Positions 57,754 to 64,000 of a stretch of DNA of 64,000 bases are shown piece after piece. Numbering within the stretch: position 1 is the stretch's first letter; each line of letters begins with the position of its first letter. The translations under genes were made by a program, and so were the position numbers. The DNA is taken from assembly GCF_032884065.1 (NCBI RefSeq), contig NC_088880.1, positions 25,730,715 through 25,794,714 of the forward strand, in the 5' to 3' direction. This DNA comes from Artemia franciscana (lineage: Eukaryota > Arthropoda > Branchiopoda > Anostraca > Artemiidae). Under the pieces are notes generated by a model, which ran no database searches, was not told where the DNA came from, and saw nothing but the letters and a program-made list of their open reading frames with translations.

Positions 57754-57932
57754 CAAGGGGTTATCCAAGATTTTCTTGGGAATTATTTTGGGGGGGAGCC
57801 TACAAAAACAAAACTTAAAAAAAAACGCATACAAAATTGTTTAAATGCACTTTTGTTACGTTTTTATAAGTCGGAAACTTATTTTGGGGGATTCAATGCC
57901 AGTAACCCCCTCCCCTTATGGATACGGCCTTG
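57754..57932. mobile_element. hAT-like MITE with CAAGGCCGTATCC ends and probable 8-bp duplication
   Basis: Begins CAAGGGGTTATCCAAGA and ends TTATGGATACGGCCTTG, inverted repeats of one another with two or three mismatches. The flanks read TTCAGAAT before and TTCAGAAC after, an 8-bp duplication with one mismatch, suggesting the hAT superfamily. It is a relative of the elements at 28184 and 37147. Confidence 0.65.
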
Positions 57933-58589
57933 TTCAGAACTCTCAGGATTATTCTCAGAATATTAATATGTAATTCTGAGAGTTCTAAGAATATTTAAAT
58001 GACTTAGAAAATCAAAGAAAATCAAAATCCTGTTCTAGGCAGATAGTGACTATATCAAGAGCTTTTTTCGGGAGGGGGGGGGGTATTGGAAACAGAATTT
58101 TTATCAAGGATATTTTTACCCGTTTCTTTAAGACGAGTCTATATTTTTCACAAAAAATAGTGATCTTTTGACTGAAAAAAAACATATTTTTTATGTTTTC
58201 ACAAAAATAGTCTTTTTACATGTTTTCTTACGACCAGTTTACGAGACTGGGAAATGTTTTGGTGGGGCAGGTGGGTAAATCGGAAAGTTTCCCTACCCCT
58301 GTACAGATATGATAATATGCAAGAAGGGCGGCGAATTCTCCTTATGATTGTCGTCTGATTTTATCTTCATATGAATCCTTTTGTATAAAACAAAAATTAT
58401 GATATCTGTTTCGGCTTTATTAAATCTAGTGGAACTCACGAATTTCCTACTCACATTAAGTTTTTACTAATGCCGAAACGAAACTAAGGCTAATCTGAGC
58501 CAATAAGATTTTTCATATAATTTTCTGATTGGTCAAAAATTCTAGAAAAATTATGATTGGCTTAAATTAGCACTAGCTAAATCTTGTTA

Positions 58590-59890
58590 ATAGTAAAATC
58601 TTACTGTGATCTGAGCATTTATCAACCTCAGTAAAATTGCTGCCGAATTATAAATAGTGGATACTACCACTACTACCACTTCTACTAACAATTGCCGCGC
58701 CAAGCCACCGAGTTCAACACAGGTAAGCACGCTCCTCCTCCATCGCAGTCTGTTCAAAACCTCCCTCTTTACACTGTCATAAAAAGCTCTCATTTCCCTT
58801 GAATCTTTCCTTACGGCAATTCTCCCAACCCAATCGGGGAAGACCTGCTCTTCGTTTGGTCCTAGGCAGTTGGCCGAGAAGGACGATCTTTGACAACTGT
58901 CATCTTTTAACCACAGAACGTATCCCAGCCATCTACCTTTTTCTCATTATAGCCTGCTCTTCGTTTGGTCCTAGGCAGTTGGCCGACAAAGACGATCTTT
59001 GACAACTGTCATCCACTATCCACAGAACATATCCCAGTCATCTACCTTTATCTCATTATAGCCTGCTCTTCGTTTGGTCCTAGGTAGTTGGCCGACAAGG
59101 ACGATCTTTGACAACTGTCATCTTTTATCCACAGAACGTATCCCAGTCATCTACCTTTATCTCATTATAGCCTTAGAAAGTGGGATTGAACTAAAATTCT
59201 CAGTACTCATCTATTATAGCGACCACACTGTTGTTTTTGATCTGTTGTAAAACCAGTTTCTCTGAGTGCACTCGGAGATAATTAGCTTAGCCTGTGTGAG
59301 ATAAACTACAATGCAGGTACATTTTATTTAAACATTTAATATATAGAGTTGGTTATGTTAGGTATTTATTATAATGCGTTCTGGGTGGCCTGCTTTCCAT
59401 AATTCTCTGATGTAGTTTCCATAATTTTGTTATTAAGTATTATGTTTTCATTATATTTTGGAATATTTCATTATGATTAACCTAACTTCACTTCATGAGC
59501 GTGGTTGCTATAATACATTAGTACCTATTTTTCGTACAGAATACTGTTTGATAGAGTCAATCAGTCAAGTACCCCTCCTCTGTTCTTGGGAGTGTCCACG
59601 CTTCAGAACCATACTTGGTAGCTTCCAATATTCTAATCTTGGTTCGCAGATGTATCTTCCTATTCTTCTTTTTTCAACTGTTAAAAAAACCTGGGCCTTG
59701 GCTATTCTATTGTTAGTAATACTGGTAATAATACTGCCTAAGAAAGTGTAGCTGTCCACTTGATCGGTCGTCTCGTTACCTAACGCCACCTTTACTTAAA
59801 CCTAGTCTTAGCGACTTGTTCTTATTAACATTAAATTTCAACCCTATTCTAGCACCCTGAACCCGCAAAAGCTCATTCATTTTGCTAATA
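58590..59890 (-). mobile_element. RTE-like LINE, decayed, with internal triplication
   Basis: The minus strand encodes, N to C: RLFRQAEGLVLLNANISKMN and QGARIGLKFNVNKNKSLRL (59940-59810), TTDQVDSYTFLGSIIT and RIAKAQVF (59770-59690), EAWTLP-type remnants (about 59580), SSIPLSKAIM (about 59190), then three copies of a 109-bp segment (see next entry), and finally YDSVKREVLNRLRWRRSVL (58790-58720) with a tail of ACT/AGT triplets at 58663-58690. About 300 bp at 59210-59520 has no match to the element and is probably a later insertion. Many stops show it is inactive. Confidence 0.85.
58844..59171 (-). repeat. Three tandem copies of a 109-bp RTE-like segment
   Basis: Units start at cctgctcttcgtttggtcct 58844, 58953 and 59062, exactly 109 nt apart. 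Each corresponds, on the minus strand, to the degraded IMxERLRWLGHVLRM...LPKIVLFGQ part of the element. Confidence 0.95.
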
Positions 59891-60427
59891 TTTGCATTTA
59901 ATAGCACTAAGCCTTCCGCTTGGCGGAACAGTCTCAGCATTAGCTAGTAAAGCGCGAAAACTAGCTAGAATGTTTCAAGACCAGTCCGATTTTGAAACAT
60001 ACATGGGAAAAAGATGACAAGGGGTTTTGTTATCATTTACCCGCTTTTGAATTTCAGCCCTCTGATGAGAACCGGAAAAGCATACTTCCTTTTTCATCCC
60101 CTTTCTTGCTTTGTTACTATCATGTAATTAGTCACACTGTCATCTGTACCGCGTCATCATTTCCGAAAAAAGTAATTATTACTTTCATCTGTTCCGTTGC
60201 TACTAGTTAAGAATTAGAATGTTCCTAGGAAATGGTGGATTTTAAATGGTGTTTCAATATTGATGGTGAGTTTGTAGCTATACATAGTGTAGGTTCCAAA
60301 TATCATTAATAATAAAGAATATTATTATAAATAATGCTTGGTTGTTAATAATACGGAACACACCTAAGAAATGAAGTTAGGTTAGTCCTAATAAAATATA
60401 ACCTTTAGTTTATAAAATAATATAAGT

Positions 60428-60523
60428 TGGGCTATATATTTGCACATTGGGGGTGGGGGTAAAGGATTTTGGACTGTGCCCCGAACCTACCCCCCCCCCC
60501 AAATGTGCAAATATATAGCCCAA
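60428..60523. repeat. Small foldback with perfect 22-nt arms
   Basis: ttgggctatatatttgcaca (60428-60449 with two more bases) is the exact reverse complement of 60502-60523. The interior pairs G-rich with C-rich runs. Confidence 0.9.
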
Positions 60524-61370
60524 ATTATACAAATCCTTGATTCCATGGTCTCCAATTGTCTTTCCTGTGCTCCTTAAGACGAAGTCCATCAAAATGATCC
60601 ATATAAAGGGGGATAGAACGCAACCCTGCTTAACTCCTGATTTAATGCAAAACCAGTTGCTAACCTCATTTCCTACCTTAACCGCAGCAGTATTATTCTC
60701 GTACATAGCACAAATCACTTTAATGTATTTTTCTGGTATACCATATAACGATAAGACCTTTGTTAAGGTTATCGTGGTAGTATTATTAGTAAAGATGGTG
60801 GGAGCAGTGAAGATGTTAAAAGTAGAATAGCTAAGGCTCAGGGTGTTTTTTCACAGTTAAAAAAAGTTTGGAAGAATAGAAAGATAAGTCTACAAACCAA
60901 GATTAGAATATTGGAAGCTACAGTGATGACAGTGGTCAAATATGGCTCTGAAGCATGGGCACTCCGAAAAGCAGATGAAAATTTACTAGATGTTTCCAGA
61001 GAAATTGCCTACGGATTGTTCTGGGTACCCGGTTGACTGACCGTATTTCAAACAGTAGGTTGTACGAAAAATGTGGTTCAATCCCGCTTTCTAGGGCCAT
61101 AATGAAAGAAAGGTTGAGATGGCTAGGCCACGTTCTACGGATGAAGGATGACAGATTACCGAAGATTGTCCTTTTTGGCCAACCGTCTGGGGCTACACGG
61201 AAAGCAGGTCGTCCTGTCTGGGTTGGGAGGATGTCATAAATAAAGATTTAAAGGAAATGGGAACTTCCTGGGAGGGTGTAAAGAGGGAGGCTTTAAATAG
61301 ATTAGGTTGGAGGAGGAGCGTGCGTAGCTGTGATGGCCTCAGGCGGCTTGGTGCTGCTGTGAGTTATTAG
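60524..61370 (+). mobile_element. RTE-like LINE with inverted 5' segment (twin-priming structure)
   Basis: From 60765 down to about 60530 on the minus strand are LSLYGIPEKYIKVICAMYEN, AVKVGNEVSNWFCIKSG, VKQGCVLSPFIWIILMDFV and LRSTGKTIGDHGIKD (RT middle). From about 60770 on the plus strand the later part runs forward: GSIISKDGGSSEDVKSRIAK, LKKVWKNRKISLQTKIRIL, EAWALRKADENLLDV, a one-base deletion, GTRLTDRISNSRLYEKCGS, RLRWLGHVLRMKDDRLPKI, another one-base deletion after RKAGRP, then LKEMGTSWEGVKREALN and LGAAVSY stop near 61366. About 75 residues containing the YADD block are missing between the two pieces. Confidence 0.88.
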
Positions 61371-61887
61371 TAGCATACATTCTGTCAAAGTCCAATATAT
61401 TCTATCATTCGTCACTTGTTTTTGCAGCTATGAAAACGGTTTTCTGAGATCTAACCTAAGTGTAATTCTTGAATGTGTTCCGCGTTATTAATAAGTACCA
61501 TTAATTATTTTACCTTCAGCCTAGCTTAGGACATAATAAGGCCTAACACGATAGTTTAATTTGCACTTACTAGATAGTTTAATTATTTTGTATTATCCGC
61601 TCTCATGGGCGGATCTAGAGCAAAATCTTTGGAGGATTGGGGACAATGTGACAAGGGTATAAATAAGCTGGATCTTTGAGGGGGGGGGGGCAATGTGACA
61701 AGGATGCCAACAGTTGACCAAATTGATAAATTTATTTTTTTTTAAAGAAAGAAAAACAGGAAAAAACAAAGAATGAGGGCGTCAGAATTTTGTTTGAGGG
61801 GAATCCCCCTTCCCTCTCCTGGATCTATCAGCGTCCGTTGTTTATAACCATACCGGTTGGCGCGCCTGACATGCAATTACGTGTCCG
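61371..61887. other. Spacer with a possible hAT-type end
   Basis: A gggcggatctagagc motif at 61609 resembles the CAGGGCGGAT terminus of the element at 18754, but no partner end was found. A G-run is at 61679-61690. Confidence 0.35.
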
Positions 61888-62172
61888 CAAGGCCGCATCC
61901 GGGGGGAGTTGGGGAACTTGGACCCCCAAAATTTTTCGTCCGGCTCGTAAAAACTTAACAAAAATGCTTATAAACAAATTATTACGCATATGAAGGGTTC
62001 ACCTCCTCCTAATAACTTGTTCTTTACGCTAAAGTAATCTTATTAATTTCAACTATTTATTCTACGGCCTTTGTGATTCAGGGGTAATTCTTAAGGAATT
62101 GGAACACAATTTAAGCTTTAGTGTAAAGAGCGAGGTATTGACGAGGGGTGAACCCCCTCATATACGTAATAA
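61888..62172. repeat. MITE-family left end joined to a foldback repeat
   Basis: 61888 starts caaggccgcatccgggggga. From 61979 (ttattacgcatatgaagggt) to 62035 and from 62115 to 62172 lie inverted arms of the gaacagaaatta palindromic family (here lacking the outer part), about 57 nt each. Confidence 0.65.
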
Positions 62173-62405
62173 AAGCATACGAATATAGAAGTTCGTTACG
62201 TAAGTTACGTATATTTTTACTATTTAAAACGTTCGTAAAAAATTAAAAGTTCTAGTTGTCTTTTTAAATAACCAAAAAATTGGAGGGTAACTAGGCCATT
62301 TAACCAAAAAAATAAAATTCATATGCGATTAATTATTCATGTGCGGAGAGCTAGAATCAAAACATACATTAATTCAAAAACGTTCAGAAATTAAATATAA
62401 AAAAA

Positions 62406-62676
62406 CAAGTTTTTTTAACTGAAAGTAAGGAGCGACATTAAAACTTAAAACGAACAGAAATTACTCCGTATATGAAAGGGGCTGTTCCCTCCTCAACGCC
62501 TCACTCTTTATGCTAAAGTTTTTTACTGTTTTAAAAAGTAGAGTTGAGAGAAAGAGTCAAACTTTAGCGTAAAGAGCGGGGTCTTGAGGAGGGAACAGCC
62601 TTTTTCATATACGGAGTAATTTCTGTTCGTTTTAAGTTCTAATGTCGCTCCTTACTGTCAGTTAAAAAAAAGCTTG
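62406..62676. repeat. Palindromic foldback repeat, best copy (about 117-nt arms)
   Basis: Left arm 62406-62522 (caagtttttttaactgaaag ... ctctttatgctaaagttt) and right arm 62559-62676 are near-perfect reverse complements, with a 36-nt centre. This is the cleanest member of the family at 20932, 28995, 53645 and 61979. Confidence 0.92.
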
Positions 62677-63329
62677 TTTGTTTTATTTAATCTTGGAAAG
62701 GGGTTAGGTTAGGAAAATGAAATTCAGGGATGGGTCTACAGGCTAAAGTATGTCCCGGGAAGGTATAATGAAGACCCTACCTTCTCTTTTTCTCCCTCTA
62801 GAGGGTCCTGACCTTTGATAACCCTTGAAAATCTGTGTGTTATAAAATTGGAACCTTGCAAAATAAATCTTCTGTTTAAACGAAGTGCAACAAAATTGTT
62901 TTCAGCTTCAGAACTTTGCTCAATCCCAATTTATAAGGTTTTAAAGACATGCAAATACATTTCCTAAATTTTGAAAAAAATAATATGGCTTTAAAATTAA
63001 ATAACAGGAATTGCAGACTAAAGCCCGAGAAAAAGAAACTGATAACTGAAAATTAAAGTCAAATGTTGTTTTGTCAAAATTTCTATAGGTAATAGACCTG
63101 TCATGCAGTCAAATTTCAGGAACCTCTAGAGGGAGAAGGAGTGGAGGTAGGCACTTCAAAATATATTCCTGGGACCTACATTAGCCTGTACACCCTTCCT
63201 GGTACATACTTTAGCATGTAGACTCATCCTGGAAAGTTTCATTTTCCTAACCTAACCCCTATCCAAGAAAGCCAAAAATAGCTAAAGTTCGATTTTACCC
63301 TATGTTTTTTGTAAGCTTCTCCCTACTCC
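62677..63329. other. Spacer with inverted short repeats
   Basis: Text near 62700-62760 (ttaggttaggaaaatgaaat ... gggtctacaggctaaagtat) is roughly inverted at 63185-63265 (tactttagcatgtagactca ... cattttcctaacctaacccc), making a second, larger and looser inverted repeat of about 560 bp. No gene. Confidence 0.6.
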
Positions 63330-63660
63330 CGAAAACCCCCCTCCCCCGAACAAAATACTTGATACGGCCTTGCATGTCCGTGAGGGCTGTGGTTCAAGCC
63401 CTGGTGTCACTGATTATTTGGTTTCGAACGGGGGGTTGACGGTGTGACTCATAAAGCTCAGCCAGAGTCAACTCAAATGAGTACCTAAAAGAATATGGGG
63501 GGGGGGGGAAGACTGGAAGTATAAGATGATTTGCGTCCAACCACGCATAGCGCTCCCGGCTGAAGGCAGAGAATCAGGAGAATGGTGCCTACATTCCGCG
63601 GAGAATTCATTCGCATGCGAGAAGGTCTAATTTTCGAACTTGTCTTGGAACGAAAATATT
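63330..63660 (+). repeat. MITE-family right end followed by SINE-like repeat
   Basis: ttgatacggccttg (63359-63372) is a right terminus of the CAAGGCCGTATCC family. From 63376 the SINE-like body related to 13351-13470 follows (gtggttcaagccctggtg, gattatttggtttcgaac, cataaagctcagcc). The region to 63640 includes gcgtccaaccacgcatagcg and agaatcaggagaatggtgcc and may be the SINE tail. Confidence 0.5.
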
Positions 63661-64000
63661 AAGAAATAGCTAATTATCATTAATGATGAATTAGTTTTTG
63701 AACTCGCTGATAATTATTAAAGATGAAAGTTAGCTTCGGTTGACGATACCCCCACCTGCTCCCAAATTCAGGGTATAAACTTCTCCCAAAAGCAATACTA
63801 CTAAAGAGACATTTCAGTTCAGGATATCAAAAATTATATATTGGACTTTGCAATCGAGCTTTTTATTTATTATTTTTTCAACCTCAAAAATAATTATTAA
63901 ATATTTAAAATATGAGTAGTTCTGTTGAAAACATGAATAAATTATAATAAAATATGAATAGCAGAGCATAGATTTGGGCGTGTCCATGGTAGTTTCTGTC

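Noticed and set aside
58844..59171. Triplicated 109-bp units considered as an snRNA or tRNA cluster
   Set aside because: The unit translates on the minus strand as decayed RTE-like coding sequence and lacks Pol III or snRNA signals.

Overview
The window looks like a stretch of an animal nuclear genome, most likely an arthropod and possibly a branchiopod crustacean such as Artemia. That assignment is an inference from repeat style and was not searched. Supporting observations are AT-rich spacer, short coding exons with GT..AG introns, AATAAA signals, several classes of eukaryotic mobile element (LINEs, Penelope-like elements, Helitrons, hAT-type MITEs), long AT and ATT microsatellites and satellite arrays. 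There is no bacterial-style gene organisation, no rRNA and no CRISPR array.

Host genes are sparse and split. (A) At 4975-5118 and 7576-7761 (+) are two phase-0 exons that I read as the last two of one gene, with AATAAA at 8052; a Penelope-like element lies antisense in the intron between them. (B) At 10071-10136 (+) is a possible first coding exon behind a TATA box, and at 17679-17825 (+) a terminal coding exon; whether they are one gene is unknown. (C) At 21642-22870 (-) is the most complete host gene: a two-exon, lysine-rich protein of about 362 residues with internal repeats, a phase-0 intron, a poly(A) signal, and four CRE-type TGACGTCA/G sites upstream. Its function is unknown. (D) At 49833-49900 and 55782-55865 (+) are two short exons with matching phase 2 that encode a segment fitting the harmonin-N domain (USH1C-like); the rest of that gene lies outside the window or was not found.

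The remainder is repeats. 0-8 kb: a LINE RT fragment, an RTE-like 3' end inside a degenerate tandem array, and a PLE with RT plus GIY-YIG remnants. 8.1-9.6 kb: a seven-copy satellite of about 211 bp with dimeric higher-order structure. 13-17 kb: a SINE-like repeat and a decayed LINE with zinc-knuckle ORF1, endonuclease and RT. 18.75-19.15 kb: a 401-bp hAT-type element with a perfect 8-bp target duplication. 25-27 kb: a foldback repeat and a second PLE. 29.2-31.2 kb: two head-to-tail Helitron derivatives with helicase C-terminus remnants. 31.5-33.5 kb: a third, probably complete Helitron-like insertion whose empty site survives at 40.44 kb. 33.8-40.2 kb: two tandem arrays of one family in opposite orientations. 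36-46.9 kb: a duplicated segment of about 2 kb, one copy interrupted by a 5'-truncated LINE, and giant AT/ATT microsatellites. 58.6-61.4 kb: RTE-like copies, one with the inverted structure expected from twin priming.

No operon-like or co-functional gene system is visible. The most useful points are the uncharacterised two-exon gene with CRE sites, the harmonin-like exons, and several transposon insertions whose empty sites can be read from paralogous copies in this same window.
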